DNA of 64,000 nucleotides from Streptomyces sp. XM4193. GTDB lineage: Bacteria; Actinomycetota; Actinomycetes; Streptomycetales; Streptomycetaceae. The notes beneath the pieces are model-generated. The model saw only the letters and a list, made by a program, of their open reading frames with translations. It was not told where the DNA came from and did not search any database. The stretch is from contig NZ_JALLGK010000001.1 of assembly GCF_023072595.1 (NCBI RefSeq), forward strand, positions 124,001 to 188,000. The letters run 5' to 3'. The translations under genes and the position numbers were made by a program. Below are positions 41,663 through 48,645 of this stretch, piece after piece (positions within the stretch are counted from its first letter, which is position 1; the number at the start of each line of letters is the position of its first letter).

Positions 41663-42028
41663 TCAGCCGGGCACCTTGTCGAGGAAGCCGTACACACCCT
41701 GGATACGGCCGTCCTCGGTGGTGACGGCGACGTCGAAGCCGATGGCGATCGGCTCGGCGCCGGCCTGGGCGACGAGGCCCCAGCGGAAACGGGCGATGTT
41801 GTGGTGTGCGTCGACCTCGCCGAGCAGCTCGAACCGGAGGCCGGCGAACTGCTCCTGGGCACCCTGGACGACGGCGCCCATGCCGTCGTGGCCGGCGACG
41901 GAGGCCAGCGGGTCGACGTAGACGGCGTCCTCGGTGAACTGCTCGCTGATCGCCTTCGCGCGGCGCTCGGCGTCCGGCTCGTTCCAGATGTCCAGGTAAC
42001 GCTCGACGACCGCGTTCAGATCAGCCAT
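41663..42028 (-). CDS. SnoaL/NTF2-like small protein
   Basis: 121 residues, NTF2-like alpha+beta barrel: VERYLDIWNEPDAERRAKAI, FTEDAVYVDPLASVAGHDGM and a final strand-rich half. Such folds act as isomerases, hydrolases or binding proteins. It lies 147 bp after the kinase gene on the same strand, with a 22-bp repeat but no terminator between, so it may belong to the tRNA-kinase transcript. Confidence 0.75.
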   Translation of the reverse strand: MADLNAVVERYLDIWNEPDAERRAKAISEQFTEDAVYVDPLASVAGHDGMGAVVQGAQEQFAGLRFELLGEVDAHHNIARFRWGLVAQAGAEPIAIGFDVAVTTEDGRIQGVYGFLDKVPG

Positions 42029-42130
42029 GGCAACTCCTTGGTGGTCAATGCCTGTTCGGCCCCGTCAGTAGTGTTTTCAGTCTGTTGGTGGGCTTATGGC
42101 GGAGCAACGCGGAGCGGCAGACTCCGTCAA

Positions 42131-42196
42131 GTCACGCCGTCGGGCACCAGGAGTCACGCCGTCGGGCACCAGGAGTCACGCCGTCGGGCACCAGGT
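42131..42196. repeat. Three 22-bp direct repeats spanning the kinase stop codon
   Basis: Copies begin at 42131, 42153 and 42175 with core CACGCCGTCGGGCACCAG. The third copy encodes the last residues and stop of the kinase; the other two are noncoding duplicates downstream of it. Confidence 0.9.
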
Positions 42197-43258
42197 CCAC
42201 AGCGCCCCGGCCCGCACCTCCAGGGTGGCGCGGTCGCCGAGCGTGTCCTGGTACTCGCCGTCGTGCTCCAGCGGCAGCCGCTCGCCGTCCAGCCGTTCGA
42301 CGACGATGGTCCGGCCGCGTGCGTAGACGGTGTCGGGCAGCTCCAGATGCGCGGCGGTCCGGGTCAGCTCGGGCACGCGGGAGGCGGCGACGGACCCGCC
42401 GATGACGCACACGTCCAGCAGCCCGTCGTCGGGCTCGGAGTGCGGGAGCACGAGGTACTGGCCGCCCCGGTAACGGCCGCCGCCCACGTTCGCCAGCACG
42501 GTCGGCCCCTCGTGGACCACCTCGCCGTCCACGGTGACCCTTCCCGGGTAGGGCCGGTGGGCGTCGGCCGCGCGGGCGAACGCCTCGGCGTACCGGGCGC
42601 GGCCGTGCAGCGGGACCGTACGGGCGATCGGCAGCGCCTCGGCGATCACACCGCTGCACGCGCCCAGGAAGACCAACTGCGCGGTTTCGCGCAGCAGCGC
42701 GAGGTCCAGCCGCCGAAGCCGGGCCCGGTCGCCGGGGTGGCTCAGCAGGGCGGTGAGCGCCTCCTCCCAGGGACGGTCGCCCCAGATCATGCGGTAGCCG
42801 GAGTTGCCGGTGCCGCCCGGCACCAGGGCCAGAGCCGCGGGCGCGGGCGCGTCGGCCATGCCCTGGACGACCTCGCGCACGGTGCCGTCCCCGCCGACCG
42901 CGACCACCAGATCGGGGCGGACCTCGTCGGACCGCACGGCGGTCCCGTCGGAGTGTGCGGCGGTCGCGTTCGCGCGCACGACCTCCGGCGCGTACGGGGC
43001 GTAGGGGCGGCGCAGCGCACGGCCGACGGCGTCCGTGGCGTCGCGGCGGGCGGTGGTGAGGTGGACCTCCACCGCGTCGAGCCGGGCCGCGCACAGTTCC
43101 CGCACCTCGCGCAGCAGTGCCTCGCTGTGGCTCCCGGAGGCGGGATTGGCCACGATGAGGGCGCGGGTGGGCCTCGCACCCGGTGAGCCGGTGTACGCGG
43201 CGGCGGGTGGGGCGAGAGTGGCCGGAGCGGGCCCCGACCGGGTGGCCGTGGTGTCCAT
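42176..43258 (-). CDS. Diacylglycerol-kinase-family enzyme, VlmJ-like
   Basis: 360 residues. DAGK catalytic fold: ALIVANPASGSHSEALL, the nucleotide motif AVGGDGTVREV (about 125-135) and PGGTGN, then a C-terminal beta domain. In valanimycin biosynthesis the DAGK-like VlmJ phosphorylates the serine-derived hydroxyl of valanimycin hydrate before elimination. That role is inferred here because a VlmK-like PrpD gene, a DUF2156 transferase and a SARP are nearby. A generic lipid kinase is the alternative. ATG at 43258 follows GAGGAG and lies 81 bp after the tRNA-like array, same strand. Confidence 0.78.
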   Translation of the reverse strand: MDTTATRSGPAPATLAPPAAAYTGSPGARPTRALIVANPASGSHSEALLREVRELCAARLDAVEVHLTTARRDATDAVGRALRRPYAPYAPEVVRANATAAHSDGTAVRSDEVRPDLVVAVGGDGTVREVVQGMADAPAPAALALVPGGTGNSGYRMIWGDRPWEEALTALLSHPGDRARLRRLDLALLRETAQLVFLGACSGVIAEALPIARTVPLHGRARYAEAFARAADAHRPYPGRVTVDGEVVHEGPTVLANVGGGRYRGGQYLVLPHSEPDDGLLDVCVIGGSVAASRVPELTRTAAHLELPDTVYARGRTIVVERLDGERLPLEHDGEYQDTLGDRATLEVRAGALWTWCPTA

Positions 43259-43339
43259 CGTTGCGGGCTCCTCGCGTGGTGGGTGGCGCCGGTCGGCGCC
43301 ACCGACAACGGAGTTGCCCACACGGCGTGGCATACGGAG

Positions 43340-43432
43340 CGGAGAGGGCAGGATTCGAACCTGCGAGGGCCATGAAGACCCGACCAAGTGCAAAGCACCC
43401 GGACCCCGTTGGGCCGCTTCGGGTACCTCTCC
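43340..43432 (-). tRNA. tRNA-Ser-like gene, copy 1 (abnormal anticodon arm)
   Basis: 93 nt. The acceptor GGAGAGG pairs fully with CCTCTCC, the discriminator is G73, the D-arm is CCCG/CGGG with a GG-containing loop, the variable arm is long (GGGTC/GGCCC) and the T-arm is GCAGG-TTCGAAT-CCTGC. These match serine identity elements (G1-C72, G2-C71, A3-U70, long extra arm, G73). The anticodon arm does not fit 5 bp plus 7 nt. The best fold is CCGGGT/ACTTGG around GCTTTGC, with C instead of U33 and a formal UUU triplet. CCA is not encoded. Nearest copy to the kinase gene. Confidence 0.75.
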
Positions 43433-43449
43433 CCATCGACCGGAAGGAG

Positions 43450-43542
43450 CGGAGAGGGCAGGATTCGAACCTGCGAGGGCCACGAGGACCCGACCAAGTG
43501 CAAAGCACCCGGACCCCGTTGGGCCGCTTCGGGTACCTCTCC
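43450..43542 (-). tRNA. tRNA-Ser-like gene, copy 2 (abnormal anticodon arm)
   Basis: Identical to copy 1 except in the variable-arm loop, which reads CTCGT instead of TTCAT; the paired bases are unchanged. The 17-bp spacers between copies are also near-identical, so the array arose by tandem duplication of a 110-bp unit. Same aberrant anticodon arm. Confidence 0.75.
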
Positions 43543-43559
43543 CCATCGACCGGAAGGAG

Positions 43560-43652
43560 CGGAGAGGGCAGGATTCGAACCTGCGAGGGCCATGAAGACC
43601 CGACCAAGTGCAAAGCACCCGGACCCCGTTGGGCCGCTTCGGGTACCTCTCC
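43560..43652 (-). tRNA. tRNA-Ser-like gene, copy 3 (promoter-proximal, abnormal anticodon arm)
   Basis: Same sequence as copy 1. Its 5' end is about 35 nt downstream of the expected start site of the SARP-type promoter at 43695-43736. The order promoter, three tRNA-like units, kinase suggests one precursor transcript processed by RNase P and 3' trimming. Confidence 0.75.
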
Positions 43653-43694
43653 ACGTCTTCCCGGTTCGGATGTTCCTTCCCGGTGACAAGGACG

Positions 43695-43736
43695 ACTCTG
43701 CCGGGGTGTGCTGACGTCCCCCTGACACCTCTCTGA
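43695..43736 (-). promoter_or_regulatory. SARP-type promoter of the tRNA-like array and kinase
   Basis: On the minus strand: TCAGAGA (43730-43736), TCAGGGG (43719-43725) and TCAGCAC (43708-43714), exactly 11 bp apart, then 7 bp and CAGAGT (43695-43700) as -10. Heptamer direct repeats at 11-bp spacing abutting the -10 are the classical binding layout of SARP activators. The rest of the 43653-43978 gap shows no other clear signal. Confidence 0.75.
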
Positions 43737-43978
43737 CCCGGGTGCGGACGCCGTACGCCCGTACGGAGATACGCGCCGGGCGTACGCCGGGGCGGACGCT
43801 GCGTGGCTCTGCGACCGGTCCGCGCCCCACTACCTCGTCAGGTCGGCCGGACGGCTCCGCACGGCGTACCGGGCACGACGAACGCGGCCGGCGGACACCT
43901 GACGAAGTCACCGCAATGCGGTAAGTCGCCCATCTGTGACGAAGCACTCTGGTAAGCCGTTCGAACGGGGAGGCTTCT

Positions 43979-44782
43979 GTGCTGAACTTCGAGATCTTGG
44001 GCGGCGTGCAGGTGCACACACCCAGTGGCGTGCACAAAGTGAGCGGACAGTCCAGGCGGGTCCTGTTGCAGGCCCTCCTGGTGAGCGAAGAGCACACGGT
44101 GGGCCACGGCGCACTGATCGAGGAGCTGTGGGGCGAGGACGTGCCGAACGGTGTCGTCAACGCGTTGCAGGCCCACATCAGCAGACTGCGCAAGTGGCTC
44201 CGCTCGATAGACGACGGTTCCAGCGGCGTACAGCTGCTGAGCTACGCGCATGGATACCAACTGTCCCTGGGCAGAGCCCGGTTGGACGCCACGGACTTCG
44301 GCTCGGCGATCGCCCGCGGCGTGGAGCTCGCGGCGGACGACCCGGCCGACGCGGTCAGGACGCTGAGAGCCGCCCTGCGGATGTGGCGCGGACCGGTCTT
44401 CGGCGGCGACTGCGGAGGGCTGATGTGCGAGTGCGCGGCAACCCGTTTCAACGAACTGCGGTTGCAGGGGCTGGAGTCGCTCTTCGACGCCGAGCTCGCC
44501 CTGCGCAGGGAGGGCCAGTTGCTGGGCGAGCTGAACCAGGCCCACCGGGAGAACCCGCTGCGCGAGCGCTTCTGCGGGCAGCTGATGATCGCGCTCTACC
44601 GGTCGGGCCGACAGGCGGAGGCGCTGGAGGTCTACCACCGCACGCGCCGCCGGCTCAGCGACGAACTGGGCATCGACCCGACCCCCGAACTGCGGAAGCT
44701 GGAGGAGTGCATCCTCCAGCACGCGCCCCAGCTGCGGCACGTCGAGTCCGAACTGACGCTGCTCTCCGCCCGCCTGGCGTGA
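43979..44782 (+). CDS. Small SARP-family pathway activator (VlmI-like)
   Basis: 267 residues. N-terminal OmpR-like winged helix (about 1-95: LNFEILGGVQVHTPSG, VNALQAHISRLRKWL) and bacterial transcriptional activation domain (about 105-255: LRAALRMWRGP, QAEALEVYHRTRRRLSDELG). No ATPase part, so ActII-ORF4/DnrI size. It probably activates the TCAG-heptamer promoters at 43695, 46646, 48556 and 62198. GTG at 43979 follows GGGGAGG. Divergent from the tRNA-like array. Confidence 0.92.
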   Translation: MLNFEILGGVQVHTPSGVHKVSGQSRRVLLQALLVSEEHTVGHGALIEELWGEDVPNGVVNALQAHISRLRKWLRSIDDGSSGVQLLSYAHGYQLSLGRARLDATDFGSAIARGVELAADDPADAVRTLRAALRMWRGPVFGGDCGGLMCECAATRFNELRLQGLESLFDAELALRREGQLLGELNQAHRENPLRERFCGQLMIALYRSGRQAEALEVYHRTRRRLSDELGIDPTPELRKLEECILQHAPQLRHVESELTLLSARLA

Positions 44783-44853
44783 CCGATCCGCCCCGCCCCG
44801 GCCGGCACCGCACGACCGGGGCGGCACCGCGAACCCCGTACGCCCGGCACAAC

Positions 44854-44910
44854 CCCCGTACGCACGAGATCCGGCCCCTGTGACAGGGGCCGGATCTCGT
44901 GCGTACGGGG
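44854..44910. terminator. 27-bp perfect inverted repeat after the SARP gene
   Basis: Two perfectly complementary 27-nt arms (44854-44880 and 44884-44910) around a TGA loop. Very stable hairpin, surely able to terminate in either direction. Unusually long and error-free. Confidence 0.9.
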
Positions 44911-44921
44911 CGCCGCGTACT

Positions 44922-45104
44922 GGACGCCGTGTGCGCGAAGCCGCGCGCGGACGGCGTGTGCGCGAAGGCGCGCGCGGACGCCGCGTGCGCGAAGGCGCGC
45001 GCGGACGCCGCGTGCGCGAAGGCGCGTGCACGGAACGCCGCGTGCGCGAAGGCGCGCGCGGACGCCGCGTGCGCTAAGGCGCGTGCACGGAACGCCGCGT
45101 ACGG
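44922..45104. repeat. About 6.5 copies of a 27-29-bp tandem repeat
   Basis: Units start at 44922, 44949, 44976, 45003, 45032, 45060 and 45089, with core GGACGCCGCGTGCGCGAAGG. Some copies have a 1-2 nt insertion, so the tract is not selected as coding. It lies between two strong hairpins and is therefore probably not transcribed. Confidence 0.88.
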
Positions 45105-45164
45105 ATCGCTGTGTGCGGGACACCGTGTGCGGGACGGAGCCGTGGCGGCGCGGGGTGGAACACG

Positions 45165-45202
45165 CCGTGGGGGCGGACGGCAATCGCCGTCCGCCCCCAC
45201 GG
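45165..45202 (-). terminator. Terminator of the 78-residue protein gene
   Basis: 17-bp perfect stem (CCGTGGGGGCGGACGGC and complement) around AATC, 9 bp beyond the stop codon on the minus strand. Confidence 0.88.
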
Positions 45203-45210
45203 AGTTCGAC

Positions 45211-45447
45211 TCAGCTGTCGGCGCCGACCGTTCCGGCGGACGTCCCGGGGCCCGCGGGGGCGGCGTCGAGCAGCGCGTCCAGTTCGGCGAGGGCGCGGGC
45301 GCCTCCGGCGAGCGCGTCGGGGTCGTCGGGCGCCCCGATGATGCCGAAGAACGTCTCGACCACGGCCTGCTGGAAGACGCTGATGTCGGGCAGCGCCATG
45401 GCTGCGTTCTGCGGCGTGGTGGGCGGGTTCACGATCGTCTCGGACAT
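45211..45447 (-). CDS. Small acidic protein of unknown function in the cluster
   Basis: 78 residues: MSETIVNPPTTPQNAAMALP, a hydrophobic amphipathic stretch (ISVFQQAVVETFFGIIGAP), then an Ala/Leu/Asp helix and a Gly/Thr tail. No serine in a carrier-protein motif and no signal peptide. It follows the VlmA-like gene by 65 bp on the same strand and ends at a terminator. I do not recognise the family. A small partner of the transferase, or a RiPP-like or structural peptide, are possibilities without evidence. Confidence 0.7.
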   Translation of the reverse strand: MSETIVNPPTTPQNAAMALPDISVFQQAVVETFFGIIGAPDDPDALAGGARALAELDALLDAAPAGPGTSAGTVGADS

Positions 45448-45512
45448 GGCTCTCTCCGTCTCCTCGGGCCGTCGTCGGCCCGTAGCTCGGGGCCTTCGGC
45501 AGAACGCACGCG

Positions 45513-46511
45513 TCAGAAGGCGTTGGCTGCGCGGAAGATGTGGGCGAAGGCGCCGAGGTCGGCGCGGCCCTGGAAAGCGACGTACTCGGGGAGCACCGCG
45601 TGCGGTGCCCACTTCTCCTTGTAGGAGAGCTGGGTCCGGGCGGGGTAGACCGCCTCGCCGTTCTCCCAGAGCCAGTGCATGAACCACTGGAACGCGCTGC
45701 TGCGGCCCGGGAGTTCGTGCTCCTCGGCCAGCCCGGTGAACGGGGTGAAGCCGAAGTGCAGCCACGGGACGCCCTCCGTGCGGAAGACCTCGATGGCGGT
45801 GGAGTTGATGGCCTCCATGACACCGGGCGGGCCCTCGGGCACTCGTCGGCTGAGGTCGTGCATCCAGCCCTGTCTGCTGCCGAAGACCGGCGAGTAGGAG
45901 ATGTAACCGATCGGCCGGCCCTCGATGCTGCCGAGGAACAGCCGGCGTTCGGCCTGTGCCCGGCCGCCGGTCTGTCCGACCAGGAACTCCAGCGGGCGGG
46001 CGGCCTCGCCCTTGGTGCCGAGCCAGGCCGCGTCGATCTCGGCGACCGCCTCGGCGTGGGCTTCCAGGTCCACCTCGGTGACCTGCAGTCCGGCCCGGAA
46101 GGAGCGGGAGATCTTGTTGCGCAGCTGCATGAAGCGGGTGCCGCGCAGGGTGAACCTCTCCAGGTCCACGGCGTACGAGGCGCCGACCTGGTTCACCGTG
46201 AAGCCGTGGCGGACGTACAACTCCGCGTCCTCGCGGGCGAGTTGTACGCCGACGACGGTCGCCGAACGCTCCCGGGCGTGGCCGAGGAACTCGTGCAGCA
46301 GCTCCGCACGGTCCCCCTCGGCCGCGAAGGGGCCGCCGAGCTGGACCAGGAAGCGGCCCGCCGCGCGGTAGCTGATCACCCCGTCCAGATGCGGGCGGCC
46401 GAACGACGAGGTGCCCTCGTTGAGCGCCAGGAAGGAGCTCGGATTGTCCGCTCCCGTATGGGCGCCGATGGCTTCCCGTATTTCCTCGAAGTTTGCTGTC
46501 GCGACCTGCAT
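45513..46511 (-). CDS. DUF2156/MprF-type aminoacyl-tRNA-dependent transferase, VlmA-like
   Basis: 332 residues, about the size of the MprF C-terminal catalytic domain: two GNAT-like halves with RNKISRSFRAGLQVTEVD, RRLFLGSIEGRPIGYISYSP, DLSRRVPEGPPGVMEAIN and WLHFGFTPFTGL. MprF domains take an amino acid from aminoacyl-tRNA. In valanimycin biosynthesis VlmA moves serine from seryl-tRNA to an alkylhydroxylamine, and the same role is inferred here. No membrane flippase part, so it is not a lipid-modifying MprF. ATG at 46511 follows GAAGAGGA; 46553 is an alternative. Confidence 0.78.
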   Translation of the reverse strand: MQVATANFEEIREAIGAHTGADNPSSFLALNEGTSSFGRPHLDGVISYRAAGRFLVQLGGPFAAEGDRAELLHEFLGHARERSATVVGVQLAREDAELYVRHGFTVNQVGASYAVDLERFTLRGTRFMQLRNKISRSFRAGLQVTEVDLEAHAEAVAEIDAAWLGTKGEAARPLEFLVGQTGGRAQAERRLFLGSIEGRPIGYISYSPVFGSRQGWMHDLSRRVPEGPPGVMEAINSTAIEVFRTEGVPWLHFGFTPFTGLAEEHELPGRSSAFQWFMHWLWENGEAVYPARTQLSYKEKWAPHAVLPEYVAFQGRADLGAFAHIFRAANAF

Positions 46512-46645
46512 GGCGTTCCTCTTCCCGGCCGGCACCACATGAGCTGTAAGCCTCATTGAATTCGCCTTCAGTGCCGAGCAGTAGAGCACCGAAGAATTCC
46601 GCCGACAAGACCCAGCTGACGAAGTATCGAGAAATCAATTCCCTG

Positions 46646-46687
46646 TCAGGGGCGCGTAAGCGACGAGTCAGCGCGAGCCCCAAACCT
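46646..46687 (+). promoter_or_regulatory. SARP-type promoter of the PrpD-like gene
   Basis: TCAGGGG (46646), TAAGCGA (46657) and TCAGCGC (46668) at 11-bp spacing, then 7 bp and AAACCT (46682-46687) as -10. Same geometry as at 43695, 48556 and 62198. On the opposite strand a weaker set (TCGATAC, TCAGCTG, TTGTCGG, period 11) might serve the divergent transferase gene. Confidence 0.65.
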
Positions 46688-46758
46688 TGCGTTGCGCACG
46701 CCGCGACCGGGCGACGCGCTCCTGCCTGACCGCCAAGGCCCGAGAGGGGCGTTACGTC

Positions 46759-48309
46759 GTGGCCAAACTGCTGGGAACCGGTGTGGTGCACGCGCTGTGC
46801 GCGGAGTGGGGGGCACCCGTCGAGGCGCCGCCGCCGGACGCCGGGCCCGCGCTGCACACCATGGCCGCCTGGGGCTCGGAGCTGCGGCCCGAGACCATCC
46901 CCTGCCGGGTGCTGAAGCTGGCGGCCAGCCAGGTCCTGTCGCAGATCGCCGCGGTGCGCGCCGGCTCGGCGCACCCGCTCGGCCGGCGCCTGCTCCAGGC
47001 GTTCGGCGACCCGCTGGGCGAGGATCCGCGGATCTCCGCCGGGGTACTGGCCGGCCTGGGCTCCTGGCTCAACCTGGACGACACGGCGTACGCCGGTCAT
47101 CTGTCGAACTCCACCGTCGCCGTACCGCTGGCGTACGCGCACGCCTACCGCCTGGACGGCCTCTCGCTGCTCACCGCGGTGGTGGCGGCGAACGAGTGCG
47201 CCTCGCGGATCACCGCCGCCGCGACGCTCGGTCCGCTGCGCGGGCAGAGCGCGGTGCACACCCATCTCGCCGGTGCGGTGGCGGGCCGGCTGGCCTGCGA
47301 GGGCGCGACCACGAGCGTGTGGGAGAACGCGCTCGGACTCGCCCTCGGAATGCCCAACTGGCCGCTCATGCGCGCCTTTCTGGCCAGCGACGCCCGACTG
47401 CTGAACACCTTCACCCCGGTCCGTACGGCGATGGACGCCTGCGACGCCGCACGGGCCGGACTGCTGGGCGCCTCCGACCTGATCGAGCACCCGGACGGCT
47501 TCCTCGCGCGCTTCGCGACCGTGCCCCTGCCCGACGCCGCCACCGCGGGACTGGGCCGGCGCTGGCACACCGAGACGCTCTCGTTCAAGATGCACCCCGG
47601 CGGGCCCGGCATCGACGCCGCGGTGGACTGCGCCGCCGAGATCCACCGGGCGCTCGGCCCGGTCGCGCCGGAGGACGTGCGGGAGGTCGTGGTCGAGGCC
47701 TCGGTGTACACGCTGTTCGCCGGCAAGCACGCGGAGCGGTACGTGACGGGGCCCGGCTCGCCGCAGGGCGCGCTGGTCCTGCACGTCCCCTACCCGGTGG
47801 CCACGACCCTGCTGAACGGCGAGTTCACGGTCGACGACCTCGCCGCACCCGCCACCGACGACGCCCGGCGGTGGGCGTTGGCCGACCGGGTCCGGCTGGT
47901 CCACGACACCGAGATGACCCGGGAACTGCTGCGCTCGGACGCGCCGTTCGGCGAGGCGGTGCGGCAGGCGGGCGCCGCGGGACGCGGCTGGCTGCGGGAC
48001 TTCGGCGGCGATCGGCTGGTCGAACTGGCCGACCACCGCGAGCCGTTCAACCGGGACTTCGCCAGCTCGACCAAGTCCACCGGGGCCCGTGTCACCGTGC
48101 GTCTGACCGACGGGCGCAGCTTCACCCGCGAACGCCTCATCCCGCTGGGCGCCGCCGGCCAGGACACCAGATCGCACCATCCTCGGCTGGTGCGCGAGAA
48201 GTTCGTCTCGCTCGGCGGCCCGGCCTCGGTCGCGAACGAGGCGTCGAGGCTGCACCGGATGCGGCCCGAGGAGCTGCGCCGCTGGATAGAGGCGGCACTG
48301 CGCACCTGA
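46759..48309 (+). CDS. MmgE/PrpD superfamily lyase, VlmK-like
   Basis: 516 residues. MmgE/PrpD fold: HLSNSTVAVPLAYAHA, TAVVAANECASRITAAA, the all-helical domain 1, and a smaller domain (about 290-420) around LSFKMHPGGPGIDAAVDCA. Family members are dehydratases (2-methylcitrate, cis-aconitate) or, for VlmK, eliminate phosphate from phosphorylated valanimycin hydrate to form the double bond. With a DAGK-like kinase in the cluster, a kinase-lyase dehydration is inferred. GTG at 46759 is chosen for GAGAGGGGC 9 nt upstream. Confidence 0.85.
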   Translation: MAKLLGTGVVHALCAEWGAPVEAPPPDAGPALHTMAAWGSELRPETIPCRVLKLAASQVLSQIAAVRAGSAHPLGRRLLQAFGDPLGEDPRISAGVLAGLGSWLNLDDTAYAGHLSNSTVAVPLAYAHAYRLDGLSLLTAVVAANECASRITAAATLGPLRGQSAVHTHLAGAVAGRLACEGATTSVWENALGLALGMPNWPLMRAFLASDARLLNTFTPVRTAMDACDAARAGLLGASDLIEHPDGFLARFATVPLPDAATAGLGRRWHTETLSFKMHPGGPGIDAAVDCAAEIHRALGPVAPEDVREVVVEASVYTLFAGKHAERYVTGPGSPQGALVLHVPYPVATTLLNGEFTVDDLAAPATDDARRWALADRVRLVHDTEMTRELLRSDAPFGEAVRQAGAAGRGWLRDFGGDRLVELADHREPFNRDFASSTKSTGARVTVRLTDGRSFTRERLIPLGAAGQDTRSHHPRLVREKFVSLGGPASVANEASRLHRMRPEELRRWIEAALRT

Positions 48310-48387
48310 ACCCGGTCCGCGACCGGCCCCGTACCGGCCGCCCCGTACCCGTCCCGTGCCGCGCCACCGTGCGGCACGCCCCGAACC

Positions 48388-48462
48388 GGCCCGGGGCGCG
48401 CTCCGTTCGACCCCCTTCGGCTCCCCCTCGAAGGTCGCAGCGAGCGCGCCCCGGGCCTTTTT
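48388..48462 (+). terminator. Rho-independent terminator after the PrpD-like gene
   Basis: A 16-bp perfect outer stem (GGCCCGGGGCGCGCTC with its complement at 48442-48457) followed directly by TTTTT; the loop forms an inner CGACC/GGTCG helix. Confidence 0.9.
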
Positions 48463-48555
48463 CGTTTCCGGTGCGCGGCGGAACCGGGAATTCACTTCCA
48501 TTCACACCGGCCGCGCTCCGGGTTTTCTCCCGACCGATTACCGAATCCATTCGAG

Positions 48556-48597
48556 TCAGAACCGCGTCAGTCGGTCGTCAGATTCTTTTGACACGGT
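48556..48597 (+). promoter_or_regulatory. SARP-type promoter of the 10-gene operon
   Basis: TCAGAAC (48556), TCAGTCG (48567) and TCAGATT (48578) at exact 11-bp spacing, a 7-bp gap and CACGGT (48592-48597). The start site would be near 48604, about 40 nt before the aldehyde dehydrogenase gene. It is the clearest of the four sets on the plus strand. Confidence 0.82.
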
Positions 48598-48645
48598 CTG
48601 ACGCGTGCTGGCCGACGCTTGCCAGGCAATGAGGAGGCAGTCGCA

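Noticed and set aside
42176..43258. Kinase treated simply as a housekeeping lipid kinase
   Set aside because: Possible, but location next to the SARP-controlled tRNA-like array and presence of a PrpD-type partner favour a pathway role; kept as the stated alternative.
43340..43652. Array read as tRNA-Sec, tRNA-Leu or a UUU-decoding tRNA-Lys
   Set aside because: The 7/5 acceptor and T-arm and the variable arm do not fit Sec; G73 excludes Leu and Tyr; tRNA-Lys has no long variable arm, and the formal UUU loop lacks U33.
43035..43714. Overlapping plus-strand frames with repeated RIRTCEG / GFEPARA peptides
   Set aside because: They are translations of the antisense of the tRNA-like array; such peptides are a known artefact of tRNA T-arm sequence.
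44922..45104. Tandem repeats considered as a CRISPR array
   Set aside because: Units are contiguous with no unique spacers, and no cas gene is present.
44899..45624. Plus-strand frames through the 27-bp repeats read as a repetitive Arg/Ala protein
   Set aside because: Repeat units differ by 1-2 nt insertions, there is no ribosome site, and the region lies between terminators.
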